Shown here piece after piece: positions 35,725-43,827 of a stretch of DNA of 64,000 bases. Source of the DNA: Enhydrobacter sp. (GTDB lineage: Bacteria; Pseudomonadota; Alphaproteobacteria; Reyranellales; Reyranellaceae); contig NZ_CP126889.1 in NCBI RefSeq assembly GCF_030246845.1, forward strand, positions 2,480,001 to 2,544,000. Direction: 5' to 3'. Position 1 is the first letter of the stretch; the number at the start of each line of letters is the position of its first letter. The position numbers and the translations under genes were made by a program. Under the pieces are notes generated by a model. That model made no database searches. It saw only the letters and a list, made by a program, of their open reading frames with translations, and was not told the DNA's origin.

Positions 35725-36015
35725 ATGGAACTGGAGCGAAACGGGGAGGGCTTCTCGATCGACGCCTCGTCGTTGGGTGAACTCTTGAAGGTGCCGCCGT
35801 CCCGCATCCTGGCGATGATGCGCGGGAACGAGATCACCAGCGTTTGCGAACGAGGCGAAGGCGAGCACGAAGGGCAATATCGGCTGACCTTCCTCTACAA
35901 GGGACTGCGCGTACAATTGACTGTCGACGAATCAGGCAAGGTAACGCGGCGATCGGTGATCGATTTGGGCGACCGGCCCGTCGCCGAGTCCCGCTCCGCC
36001 GGTCTTGGCAGGTAA
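35725..36015 (+). CDS. DUF6522-like small protein
   Basis: A 96-residue protein: GFSIDASSLGELLKVPPSRI, ITSVCERGEGEHEGQYRLTF and a basic C-terminal beta segment. This pattern resembles the DUF6522 family seen beside denitrification genes, recalled from memory. ATG at 35725 lies seven bases after GGAGGG; ATG at 35719 is too close to it. It is the last gene of the nos-associated run. Confidence 0.7.
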   Translation: MELERNGEGFSIDASSLGELLKVPPSRILAMMRGNEITSVCERGEGEHEGQYRLTFLYKGLRVQLTVDESGKVTRRSVIDLGDRPVAESRSAGLGR

Positions 36016-36137
36016 ACCCTTCCCAAGTCCACAAGGCGCACAATAGGTGTATCAGGACACGAGACGGTCACCGAACAAAGATCTCCCGGGCTGCTTCGAC
36101 GGGCGTACACTGGAACGGCGCACGTGAAGCTGAGGAC

Positions 36138-36986
36138 GTGGTTATTGCCGTGGCGAAGGCCGTCTCCCTTCGCGGGATCAGGCAAGCCGTGCGAGCGCTG
36201 CTCCCACAGCCCGTGCTCAATTGGCGCGAGGCACGCTACTTTCGAGAATACGGCGAAGTCGAGATGCGCCTCGTCGATCTTCTGTGCCGGAAAGACGAGG
36301 ATGCCATCGATGTCGGTGCCAATTGGGGCGGCTATGTGCACTTCATGCAGCGGCACGCCCGCCGCGTGGTGGCCTTCGAGCCGATCCCCGAGTTTGCGAG
36401 CCTCCTGCGAGCCAAGTTCGCGAAGAACGTGACCGTCGAGCAGCTCGCCCTCTCCGACCGCAGTGGCGAGGTCGGGCTCCACATCCCGGTGATCGATGGT
36501 GTCCGAGCGGGCGGCTGCTCGACCATCTCGCCGGAAGCTTCGGCGACTTATGCGGCGCATGAAGTCGTTCCGGTCCGCGTGGGCCGCATCGACGACGTCT
36601 ACAAAGGGACCGTGGGTTTCATCAAGATCGACGTCGAGGGTCACGAGCAGGCCGTGCTGAACGGTGCGGTCGGGACGATTCGAAGGTGCCAGCCGCGGAT
36701 GCTGGTCGAGATCGAGGAGCGTATGTCGCCTGGCGCGGTCGCGCGTACCACGGCGTTCTTCGCCGCGCTGGACTATCGCGGCTACTATGTCCATGCCGGC
36801 AAGCTGCACGAGATCGAGCGTTTCTCCGTTGCCGATCTGCAGAAGCGGGCCGACCTTCCCATCATGACGATGGCGCTGCGTGAACGCATGCCGCTCGTCG
36901 ACTATGTCTGCAACTTCATCTTCCTGCCGCTCGGTGAACGGGAGGAAACGGCGCACTCGATCCGCGACCGGCTCGCCTGCCTTTGA
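36138..36986 (+). CDS. FkbM-family SAM-dependent methyltransferase
   Basis: About 282 residues. The SAM-binding motif AIDVGANWGGYVHFM is followed by VVAFEPIPEFASLL, and the FkbM block GFIKIDVEGHEQAVLNGA is clear. FkbM enzymes O-methylate sugars or polyketides; the substrate is not evident. The start is uncertain: GTG 36138 or 36150, neither with a well-placed ribosome binding site. It has no functional link to its neighbours that I can see. Confidence 0.88.
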   Translation: MVIAVAKAVSLRGIRQAVRALLPQPVLNWREARYFREYGEVEMRLVDLLCRKDEDAIDVGANWGGYVHFMQRHARRVVAFEPIPEFASLLRAKFAKNVTVEQLALSDRSGEVGLHIPVIDGVRAGGCSTISPEASATYAAHEVVPVRVGRIDDVYKGTVGFIKIDVEGHEQAVLNGAVGTIRRCQPRMLVEIEERMSPGAVARTTAFFAALDYRGYYVHAGKLHEIERFSVADLQKRADLPIMTMALRERMPLVDYVCNFIFLPLGEREETAHSIRDRLACL

Positions 36987-37021
36987 GCCTGAAGACCCGC
37001 CGGGTGCTGAACCGCGCAGAC

Positions 37022-37864
37022 TCAGGCGAGCGGCACGCCCTCCAGGGTGATGCGATGCATCAGGCGGCGTTCGCCGTGATAGTCGTTGATGGCGAAGTGC
37101 CACGTCGCACGGTTGTCCCAGAAGGCGATCGAACCCTTGCGCCATCGGAAGCGCATGTGGAACTGCGGTTGCGCGGCATGGGCGTAGAGATAGTCGAGCA
37201 GCGGCTTGCTCTCCTTCTCGGTCCAGTCCTCGAAACGGATCGTGAAGGCCGCGTTCACATAGAGCGTCTTGCGGCCGGTCTCGGGGTGGCGAATGACGAC
37301 GGGATGCACGGCGTCCTGGGTGGCGAGCTCGGCGTTGCCGATGCGGCCGGCCGTATCCTTGGCGTACCGCGCGGCAGCGCCGAAGACATGACGGCTCGAG
37401 TGGACGGCCCGCAGGTTCTCGAGCGTACGCTTGAGGCCGTCCGACAGTGCCTCGTAGGCACGATGCATGCTGGCGAACATCGTGTCGCCGCCATGCTCCG
37501 GAACGTCACGGGCGAGCAGGATCGAGCCGAGCGCCGGCGCCTCGTCGTAGCTGTGATCGGTGTGCCAGCTGCCGCCGATATTGGTCGTCTGGTCCAGCTC
37601 CTTGCGGACCTCGGCGATCTGCGGATGGCCGGACACGGACTGGAAGAAGCGGTTGATATTGATCGGCCCGAAGCGCTCGGCGAAGGCAATGTGCTGCTCG
37701 GGTGTCAGCTCCTGATCGCGAAAGAAGATCACGCCATATTCTTTGAGCGCCTCCCGGATCTCGCTGGTCTCCTCGGTCGAGAGCGGTCCGGAGAGATCGA
37801 CGCCCAGGATTTCGGCGCCCACTGCGGGAGAGCTGGGCCGGATATCGAGGCGGAAATTGCGCAC
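37022..37864 (-). CDS. TauD/TfdA-family alpha-ketoglutarate-dependent dioxygenase
   Basis: A 280-residue non-heme iron dioxygenase. The iron triad is His101 and Asp103 (WHTDHS) with His256 (ATWHFAIND); Arg271 in MHRITLEG should bind 2-oxoglutarate. The substrate may be a sulfonate, aryloxy acid or other acid. GTG at 37864 has GGAGGA upstream. It is divergent from the TetR gene at 37929, which probably controls it through the operator at 37889-37914. Confidence 0.93.
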   Translation of the reverse strand: MRNFRLDIRPSSPAVGAEILGVDLSGPLSTEETSEIREALKEYGVIFFRDQELTPEQHIAFAERFGPININRFFQSVSGHPQIAEVRKELDQTTNIGGSWHTDHSYDEAPALGSILLARDVPEHGGDTMFASMHRAYEALSDGLKRTLENLRAVHSSRHVFGAAARYAKDTAGRIGNAELATQDAVHPVVIRHPETGRKTLYVNAAFTIRFEDWTEKESKPLLDYLYAHAAQPQFHMRFRWRKGSIAFWDNRATWHFAINDYHGERRLMHRITLEGVPLA

Positions 37865-37888
37865 CGGTTTCCTCCATTGCCATCTTGA

Positions 37889-37914
37889 TTAGAATTATGA
37901 TTCTAATTATGATT
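37889..37914. promoter_or_regulatory. Candidate TetR operator between dioxygenase and tetR
   Basis: A perfect dyad, TTAGAAT and ATTCTAA separated by TATG, lies at 37889-37906. Overlapping it, AATTATGATT occurs twice with a 12-bp period (37893-37902 and 37905-37914). It is the only AT-rich stretch in the 64-bp divergent gap, placed to affect both genes. Confidence 0.65.
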
Positions 37915-37928
37915 GTGTTCGGGAGTCA

Positions 37929-38585
37929 ATGGTGTGCGGCGTGCTGGACGAGCGGCTCATAACCGAGGTGAAGGTGGCGGGGTTTCGGCCGACGCAGCAG
38001 CGTCGCAGCCGGGCCCTGGTCGTCAGAGTGATGAACGAAGGCCTGGCGCTGCTGCGGGACCATGATTTCGAGAGCCTGTCGATCGAGACCCTTTGCAAGC
38101 GCTGCGATGCCACGGTCGGCTCGTTCTACGCCCGCTTCGAGGGCAAGGAGGCCTTCATCGACGCGCTGCAGCGGCTGGTGGTCGAGGATTCGCGCCGCAA
38201 GCTTGCGGCAGCCTATGCCTCCGAGCGGCTTCCGCGCGACAGTCTCGAGGACCTGCTGGGCTGGATCGCCAAGGGTGGGGTCGCCTGGACGCGGCGATAT
38301 GAAGGCCTCGTCCGGGCATCGCTGCGCCGCGCCAGCGGCGACCGCCGGAGCTGGACGCCCATGCGCGAGCTCGGCCGGATACAGGTGGCTCACGCGCTGC
38401 CTCCCATCCTGCGTCTCCTGCCGGCGCGAGCGGGATCGGAGGCGGAGGGTCGGATCCGCTTCGCTTTCCAGATGATGTACGGCGCCTTGAACAACATGGT
38501 CCTGATCGATCCGGGGCCCTACTCCCTGCGCGATGCAGCGACGCCCCGCCTGCTGGCCGCCGCCATGCGGCGGCTGATCGAGTAG
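37929..38585 (+). CDS. TetR/AcrR-family regulator
   Basis: A 218-residue regulator with an N-terminal HTH (SLSIETLCKRCDATVGSFYARFEGKEAFIDAL, centred near residue 60; quoted motif core CDATVGSFYARF). The helical C-terminal part would bind an effector. ATG at 37929. It is divergent from the TauD-type dioxygenase gene, the likely target, and ends 7 bp before the convergent LysR gene. Confidence 0.92.
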   Translation: MVCGVLDERLITEVKVAGFRPTQQRRSRALVVRVMNEGLALLRDHDFESLSIETLCKRCDATVGSFYARFEGKEAFIDALQRLVVEDSRRKLAAAYASERLPRDSLEDLLGWIAKGGVAWTRRYEGLVRASLRRASGDRRSWTPMRELGRIQVAHALPPILRLLPARAGSEAEGRIRFAFQMMYGALNNMVLIDPGPYSLRDAATPRLLAAAMRRLIE

Positions 38586-38592
38586 CGAGGTT

Positions 38593-39489
38593 TCAGGCCG
38601 GCAGCCCTCGCGCCAGCTCGATGAAGGCAAGTGTCGCAGCCGAGCGCTCGTCGCGGCGGCAAGCGAGGTTGAGCGGCACGTGCAGCGCCGGCTTGCCGCG
38701 CAACGGCCGGTAGACCACTCCCTCGAGCGGCAGGCGGCTCAGGGACGCCGGCACAATCGTGATGCCGAGTCCCGCTGCGACGAGGTTCAGGGTCGAGACG
38801 ATGCGGGGCGCCTCCTGGCCGACATGAGGACTGAAACCTGCGGCGCTGCAGGCGGCGATGATCACGTCGTAAAGGCCGCGGCCGTCGGGCCGTCGGTAGA
38901 GGATGAAGGTCTCGTCGGCCAGTTCCTTGAGGCTGAGACTGGCCCGTCTGGCCAGCGGATGGCGCGCCGGCAAGGCGACGGCTGTGTCCTCGTGCAGGAG
39001 GGCGTGCACGTCGACCCGCTGCGGCTCCACCAGGCCCGAACGGATGAAGGCGATGTCGAGCCGGCCGTCGCGCAGGCCGCTTACCAGGTCGCCGGAGCTG
39101 CTTTCCTCCAGCGCAAACGAGACGTCGGGCCACTTGAGGCGGAACTCGCGGATCGCCCGAGCGACCAGGGGATGGAACGGCGCCGAGGTGGTGAAGCCGA
39201 TCGCGATGCGGCCCGTCTCGCCGCGCGCGGTGCGGCGGGCGCGGATTTTGGCCTGCTCGGCCTGCGCCAGGATCGCCTCGGCGTCGACGAGGAAGGAGCG
39301 GCCGGCATCGGTCAACGTCACGCCGCGCGGATGGCGCACGAACAGGGTCGCGTCGACCTCGCGCTCCAGCGCGCGGATCTGCTGGGAAAGGGGCGGCTGC
39401 TGCATGTTGAGCCTCTCCGCGGCGCGGGTGATGTGGCCTTCATGAGCGACCGCGACGAAGTAGCGGAGGTGGCGCAGTTCCATCGGCAT
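38593..39489 (-). CDS. LysR-family transcriptional regulator
   Basis: A 298-residue regulator: N-terminal HTH (FVAVAHEGHITRAAERLNM, QPPLSQQIRALE) and a C-terminal substrate-binding-like domain (IAIGFTTSAPFHPLV; DIAFIRSG). It is close to BenM/CatM-like members that act on aromatic acids, but the effector is unknown. It is divergent from the first thioesterase gene at 39582 across 92 bp, its likely target. Confidence 0.93.
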   Translation of the reverse strand: MPMELRHLRYFVAVAHEGHITRAAERLNMQQPPLSQQIRALEREVDATLFVRHPRGVTLTDAGRSFLVDAEAILAQAEQAKIRARRTARGETGRIAIGFTTSAPFHPLVARAIREFRLKWPDVSFALEESSSGDLVSGLRDGRLDIAFIRSGLVEPQRVDVHALLHEDTAVALPARHPLARRASLSLKELADETFILYRRPDGRGLYDVIIAACSAAGFSPHVGQEAPRIVSTLNLVAAGLGITIVPASLSRLPLEGVVYRPLRGKPALHVPLNLACRRDERSAATLAFIELARGLPA

Positions 39490-39581
39490 ATCTTCTGCAT
39501 ATGAGGAAACGCTCCATCATACACGATGTCGCGCATCGGCGGCGGCTTGGATCGATGGCCGGCCGCAGCTAAACAGGCGTC

Positions 39582-40004
39582 GTGTCTATTCCGCCAGGTT
39601 TTCGCGAGCTGACCGAAGCTTCGGGCTTCGCCGCGGCCAACGGGCCGTGGTTCGAGAAGATCGAGAACGGCCGCGCCGTCCGCGCTTTTCGTCCCGGCCC
39701 GCAGCATGCCAATGCGCTCGGCATCGTGCATGGCGGCATGCTGGCGGCGTTCCTCGATTCGGCGATGGGCACGGCCGTCTGGCACGGGCTCAGGCGGCGC
39801 GCGGTGACGCTGCGCCTGTCGCTCGACTATCTCGGCCCGGGACGCGTCGGCGACTGGCTGCAGGCGGAGGGCGAGGTGGTGGGCCATGACGAGCATGTGG
39901 TGCAGGTGCGCGGCCGTCTCTATGGTCCGCGCCACGATGTGCTGGCGGGGCTGGGCGCCTTCGCGCTCCTGAGCCGACAGCGTTCGTTCGAGACCCGGAG
40001 TTGA
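39582..40004 (+). CDS. PaaI/4HBT-family thioesterase (hotdog fold)
   Basis: A 140-residue hotdog-fold acyl-CoA thioesterase. NALGIVHGGMLAAFLDSAMG is the catalytic loop and central helix, RLSLDYLGPGRVGDW the following strand. It starts at GTG 39582. The next gene encodes a second thioesterase and overlaps by 4 bp (TTGA), so they form an operon under the divergent LysR gene. Substrate unknown. Confidence 0.9.
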   Translation: MSIPPGFRELTEASGFAAANGPWFEKIENGRAVRAFRPGPQHANALGIVHGGMLAAFLDSAMGTAVWHGLRRRAVTLRLSLDYLGPGRVGDWLQAEGEVVGHDEHVVQVRGRLYGPRHDVLAGLGAFALLSRQRSFETRS

Positions 40005-40498
40005 CGTTGCTTCCCGACAATCCGCCCGAGGGCTTCCGGCGCATCGATTTCGATCGCGATCGAGCCGACGCCACCTTCAACACCCATATCGGCACGCTCT
40101 ATGCCAAGCGCGGCGCGAAGGGCTCGTCCGACGAGTTCGTGATGGGCTTCCGTGTGCAGGCTCATATGTGCAATCCAGTGGGCGGCCTGCACGGCGGCAT
40201 GATGATGACGGTGGCCGATCTCGTCGGCACGATGGGCGGCGGCACGCTGGCCGGCCTTCGCAAGTTCCTGCCAACTGTGAGCATGACCTTCGACTTCGTG
40301 GCGCCAGCCGGGGTCGGCGACTGGGTCGAAGGCCGGCCGGAGCTGGTGCGTGTGACGCGCTCGCTCCTTTTCACCAACATCTATCTGACGGTCGGCGAGC
40401 AGAAGATCCTGCGCGCCTCCTCGATCGCCAAGATTCCGTCGGGCGAGGGCCCCGCCTTCGGCAAGGCGCGGCTCGTCCGCGAGCCGGCGGCGGGCTGA
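40001..40498 (+). CDS. Second PaaI-like thioesterase
   Basis: A 165-residue hotdog protein: MCNPVGGLHGGMMMTVADLVG and SMTFDFVAPAGVGDW match the thioesterase core. The start is probably TTG at 40001, overlapping the previous stop (another TTG at 40007 is possible). Paired hotdog genes may act as a heteromer or on different chain lengths, which cannot be told from sequence. Confidence 0.88.
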   Translation: MTLLPDNPPEGFRRIDFDRDRADATFNTHIGTLYAKRGAKGSSDEFVMGFRVQAHMCNPVGGLHGGMMMTVADLVGTMGGGTLAGLRKFLPTVSMTFDFVAPAGVGDWVEGRPELVRVTRSLLFTNIYLTVGEQKILRASSIAKIPSGEGPAFGKARLVREPAAG

Positions 40499-40509
40499 CC
40501 GAACCGGCG

Positions 40510-40896
40510 CTACACCATCTCGAAGCGCGGCGCGGCGCCGCTCTTTTCCCAGACGACATCCTTCGTCAGGTCGAACTGCGGCGTGAGGATCGCGAGGAAC
40601 GCGATCGGTCCTTCCCTGGTCGATACCGTGCCGTGCACCGCGTTGCGCGGCACGAAGACGAAGTCGCCGGGCCGGACGGAACGCACCTCGTCGCCGACGC
40701 GGATCTCGCCCTCGCCCTCGATCACGATCAACAGCTCCTCGTGGTTCGGCTGGCGGTGGAGTCCGCCCTCGGCGCCGCCCAGGCGCACGATCGCCGCGCC
40801 AGCGAACTCGCCGCGGGCCAGCGGCTTGACGGGGGCTGCGCCTGCCTCGGCGCTCATGCTGCCCACGATTTCGGCCAGGCGATGGAAGTTGCCCAT
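40510..40896 (-). CDS. Cupin-domain protein
   Basis: A 128-residue single-domain cupin. Motif 1 residues appear as HRQPNHEELLIVIEGEGEI with later DFVFVPRNAVHG as motif 2, supplying His/Glu metal ligands. It could be an oxygenase, isomerase or sensor; not resolved. ATG at 40896 lies 7 bp after GGAGGAAGAG-type sequence. It is divergent from the TetR gene at 40980 with strong palindromic operators between. Confidence 0.88.
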   Translation of the reverse strand: MGNFHRLAEIVGSMSAEAGAAPVKPLARGEFAGAAIVRLGGAEGGLHRQPNHEELLIVIEGEGEIRVGDEVRSVRPGDFVFVPRNAVHGTVSTREGPIAFLAILTPQFDLTKDVVWEKSGAAPRFEMV

Positions 40897-40945
40897 GTGC
40901 TCTTCCTCCAATAGGGTCGCTCGATCTTGACTCGACGGGAGACAA

Positions 40946-40983
40946 GTTACGTACAGACAGTACGTAACATACAGACAGTATGT
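40946..40983. promoter_or_regulatory. Tandem TetR operators, one overlapping the tetR start codon
   Basis: Dyad 1 (40946-40968) has perfect arms GTTACGTAC and GTACGTAAC. Dyad 2 (40967-40983) has perfect arms ACATAC and GTATGT. Both enclose the identical spacer AGACA. Dyad 2 contains the tetR start ATG at 40980, so the regulator should repress itself, and dyad 1 lies toward the divergent cupin gene. Confidence 0.8.
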
Positions 40984-41639
40984 CAACGGCAAATCGACAA
41001 GCCGAACGGTCGGCTGCGACCCGGCAGGCGCTGATCCGCGTGGCGCGGCGGCTGTTCGCCAGGCTCGGCTACGGCGCGACCGCGACCGAGGAGATCGTGC
41101 GCCAGGCGAGGGTGACGCGCGGCGCGCTCTACCACCATTTCCGCGACAAGCAGGATCTCTTCCTCGCCGTCCTCGATCAGGAGCAGAAGCGCCTCGCCGC
41201 GGCGGCGGCCGCGGCAGCGGCCGCCGAGAACGATCCGTGGCGAGCGATGATGGCGGGCACCGCCGCCTTCCTCGACGCCTGCCTCGATCCGGCCGTTCAG
41301 CAGATCGTCATCGTCGACGGGCCGGCGGTCCTCGGGCCGGAGCGCTGGCGCGAGCTCGACCAGAGCTACTATCTCGGGAGCCTGAAGCAGCTCCTCGAGG
41401 CGGCGATGGCGGAGGGGTTGGTCGAGAGGCAACCGGTCGATACGCTCGCGCATCTGATGTTCGGTGCCGTGCATGAAGCGGCGTTCGTCATTGCGCGTGC
41501 CGACGACAAGGGGGCGGCGCGCCGCGAGGTCAGCGAGGTCCTGGCGAGGCTGTCCGCCGGATTGCGGCGCACGCCGGCCGACAGCGAGGGTTCAGGAGAG
41601 GCTCGTGCCGAAGTGACTGGAAAGGGCGCGCCGACCTGA
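40980..41639 (+). CDS. TetR/AcrR-family regulator, autoregulated
   Basis: A 219-residue regulator: HTH ATATEEIVRQARVTRGALYHHF followed by RDKQDLF, then an all-helical ligand domain with a C-terminal variable tail. No ribosome binding site is visible; the start codon lies within an operator dyad, so the transcript may be leaderless or the start slightly later. It likely controls the divergent cupin gene. Its 3' end overlaps the convergent ArsR-type gene by about 48 bp. Confidence 0.9.
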   Translation: MSTANRQAERSAATRQALIRVARRLFARLGYGATATEEIVRQARVTRGALYHHFRDKQDLFLAVLDQEQKRLAAAAAAAAAAENDPWRAMMAGTAAFLDACLDPAVQQIVIVDGPAVLGPERWRELDQSYYLGSLKQLLEAAMAEGLVERQPVDTLAHLMFGAVHEAAFVIARADDKGAARREVSEVLARLSAGLRRTPADSEGSGEARAEVTGKGAPT

Positions 41640-42293
41640 ATCGGTGAGCCGCACCGTGCGGCCGCGCCGCATTCGTTCGGCCCAGCCTTTCTTGAAGAAG
41701 GTATCGGCAATCGCCGATCCCAGCGCGCCGGAAATGTGCGGCCGCCGCTCGCTCCAATCCAGGCACTGCCGGGCGAAGTGGCGGGTGTGCGCCGCCCTGG
41801 CGCCTGCGAGGTCCACGCCCAGTCGAGTGCAGAAGATCTCGCCCGAGGGCGTGAGCGACCAGTCGCGCGCGCCTTTGGGCTCGAGATGGCCGTGCCGGGT
41901 GAGCGAGTCGGTGACGGCAAGGCCAATTTGGCCGGCAAGATGGTCGTAGCAGGTGCGGCAGAACCGCAGATCCGGATCGCGCCGCCATGCCGCATTCCTG
42001 GAAGCCGGTGCGGCTCGGGTGCCGGCGAGCGCCATCAGGGTCTCCATGGCGTGCGCCACGTCGCCCGAGGCCAGCCGATAGAAGCGGTTGCGGCCCTGGG
42101 CGCGGGCAGCCAGCAGGCTGGCGTCGACCATGCGTGCGAGATGGCCCGAGGCGGTCTGGGCGGTGACGCCCGCCGCCAGGGCGAGCTCGGAGGCCGTGTG
42201 CGCCCGTCCGTCCATCAAGAGCGACAGCATCGACGCGCGCGCCGGGTCGCCCATCAGGGCGGCGATCTCGGAAACGTTGTTCACGGTGACCAT
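41592..42293 (-). CDS. ArsR-family winged-helix regulator with C-terminal domain
   Basis: A 233-residue protein. Residues 1-90 form an ArsR-type winged helix (LMGDPARASMLSLLMDG; LAAGVTAQTASGHLARM). The C-terminal half, with FCRTCYDHLAG, is an additional domain typical of a subgroup of ArsR regulators; the Cys pair could bind a metal, which is not shown. It converges on and overlaps the TetR gene. Target unknown. Confidence 0.85.
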   Translation of the reverse strand: MVTVNNVSEIAALMGDPARASMLSLLMDGRAHTASELALAAGVTAQTASGHLARMVDASLLAARAQGRNRFYRLASGDVAHAMETLMALAGTRAAPASRNAAWRRDPDLRFCRTCYDHLAGQIGLAVTDSLTRHGHLEPKGARDWSLTPSGEIFCTRLGVDLAGARAAHTRHFARQCLDWSERRPHISGALGSAIADTFFKKGWAERMRRGRTVRLTDSGRRALSSHFGTSLS

Positions 42294-42372
42294 GCGTTCA
42301 ATCTAGGCTCGCGCGCGCGGACCCGCCATGGTCAATAGTTCGGCGGCCGCCGAAGGATGGCCGGAACTGGCG

Positions 42373-42732
42373 TCAGCGCCACTTGGGGTTGGCGATGGCG
42401 ATCTTGTCGGCGACGGTGGCTTCGAGATGAGCCATCAGGCCTGCGTCGCTCTCGTCGCGCTCGCCGGTTCGTAACTGGCGGGCGAGCTCGCGATTCAGCT
42501 TCTCGAGCGTGCCGCCGCGGCCGAGCAGGCGCACGAGCCGGGCATGCTCGCGCGCATCGGCGGCGGGGCCGAGCCGTCCCTCGCGTTCGAGGATGGCGAG
42601 CGCATTGACGGCGACGCGCATCTGGAAGCCCAGACGCGGCTCGATGCGGTCGAGCGCCGGCGTCGCTTCCTCGCGCAGGAAGTCGGCGATGGCGGTGAGG
42701 AGTTCCGAAGCGGTCGGCAGGTCCTGCGCCAC
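42373..42732 (-). CDS. DUF6285-like protein, partner of the phosphotransferase
   Basis: About 119 residues, helical: PTASELLTAIADFLREE, GFQMRVAVNALAILERE and a C-terminal AIANPKW. This pattern matches DUF6285 proteins that commonly follow phosphotransferase genes in acyl-CoA loci; the number is from memory. GTG at 42732 is chosen for its spacing to GGAG; TTG at 42738 overlaps the phosphotransferase stop. Function unknown. Confidence 0.75.
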   Translation of the reverse strand: MAQDLPTASELLTAIADFLREEATPALDRIEPRLGFQMRVAVNALAILEREGRLGPAADAREHARLVRLLGRGGTLEKLNRELARQLRTGERDESDAGLMAHLEATVADKIAIANPKWR

Positions 42733-42734
42733 GA

Positions 42735-43760
42735 TCAATGCTCCGCTTTCAGGAGTTGCAGGAGGTCGACCTCGGTCTCGACGGCGCGCCGTCCGATGGC
42801 GGCATGTTCCATCGACTTGATCGAGCCGGATAGATGCTTCCAGGCCTGGTTGAGGCAGATCACGCCCCAGTGGACCGTGCCGAACACCTCCCACCAATGC
42901 GCGCGCGCAGGATCGACCTTGCGGCCGCTTGCGCGCTCGTAGGCGTCCCACAGCTCCTGGCGGCTGCCGAAGCCGGCCGCGGGCTTGTCGACGGCGCCGA
43001 AGCGCCAGCTCTTCACGCAAAGCCAGCCCAGATCCTCCAGCGGATCGCCGAGATGGGCCAGCTCCCAGTCGAGAATTGCGGTCACGCCCGACTCGTCGGC
43101 AAGGTAATTTCCAGTGCGGTAGTCGCCATGCACCAGCAGCGGCCGGTCGAGCGGCGCAGGCTTGCGACGGTCGAGCCAGGTGAGCGCCAGCTCGAACACC
43201 GGCTGTGCCGTGCCGAGAAGATCCAGAGACTGGCGCAGGCCGGCGACATGGTCCGCTGCCTCACGACGCGCGAGCGGCGGCAGGGCCGAAGGATCGGTGG
43301 CGTGGATGGCCGCGGCGATCTCGCCCAGTTGGCGCGCGATCCGGCCGCGCGCCGCCGCATAGGGCGGATCGCGCAGCAGCTTGCGTGCGATGGCCGTGCC
43401 GCCAACCCGGCGCATGACGTAGGCCTCGCCCAGCCCGTCCTCCGAGACCAGTTCGAACAGCGGCTCGGGCGCGCGCACGCCCGCGCGATGCGCCGCCTGC
43501 AGCACGCGGAACTCGGTCGCACGGTCGATCGAGACCGACCGTTCGCGGTCGGTCTTGCCGTTGGTCGGAGGGTCGCGGCGCAGGATCAGCGCGTGCCGCT
43601 CTCCCTCCAGCAAGGCGTCGAAGCTCCAGGTTTGGCGGGAGGCGCCACCGGACTGCCGCACCAGGTTCTCGATCCTGGCCATCCCGCGGAAATGGCGGCC
43701 GGCGGCGGCGGCGAGGGCGGATCGCACCTGGTCGGCCTCGCTTGGCGTATGAACGGTCAT
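42735..43760 (-). CDS. Phosphotransferase family protein (ACAD10/APH-like)
   Basis: A 341-residue protein kinase-like phosphotransferase. The catalytic loop is LLVHGDYRTGNYL (Asp acts as base, Asn binds metal), and AILDWELAHLGDP contains the metal Asp. This subfamily is found with acyl-CoA dehydrogenases and is thought to phosphorylate small acyl or hydroxyacyl substrates rather than aminoglycosides, so antibiotic resistance should not be inferred. It is followed by the DUF6285-like gene. Confidence 0.88.
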   Translation of the reverse strand: MTVHTPSEADQVRSALAAAAGRHFRGMARIENLVRQSGGASRQTWSFDALLEGERHALILRRDPPTNGKTDRERSVSIDRATEFRVLQAAHRAGVRAPEPLFELVSEDGLGEAYVMRRVGGTAIARKLLRDPPYAAARGRIARQLGEIAAAIHATDPSALPPLARREAADHVAGLRQSLDLLGTAQPVFELALTWLDRRKPAPLDRPLLVHGDYRTGNYLADESGVTAILDWELAHLGDPLEDLGWLCVKSWRFGAVDKPAAGFGSRQELWDAYERASGRKVDPARAHWWEVFGTVHWGVICLNQAWKHLSGSIKSMEHAAIGRRAVETEVDLLQLLKAEH

Positions 43761-43827
43761 TCACCGGACTGTGGCACAGACCCCGGCCCATGGTAAGAGG
43801 GCGCGCCAAAATCGGGAGACCCGGCGC

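Noticed and set aside
42735..43760. Aminoglycoside resistance gene
   Set aside because: The kinase fold is of the ACAD10-like subfamily linked to acyl-CoA metabolism, not of aminoglycoside-modifying enzymes.
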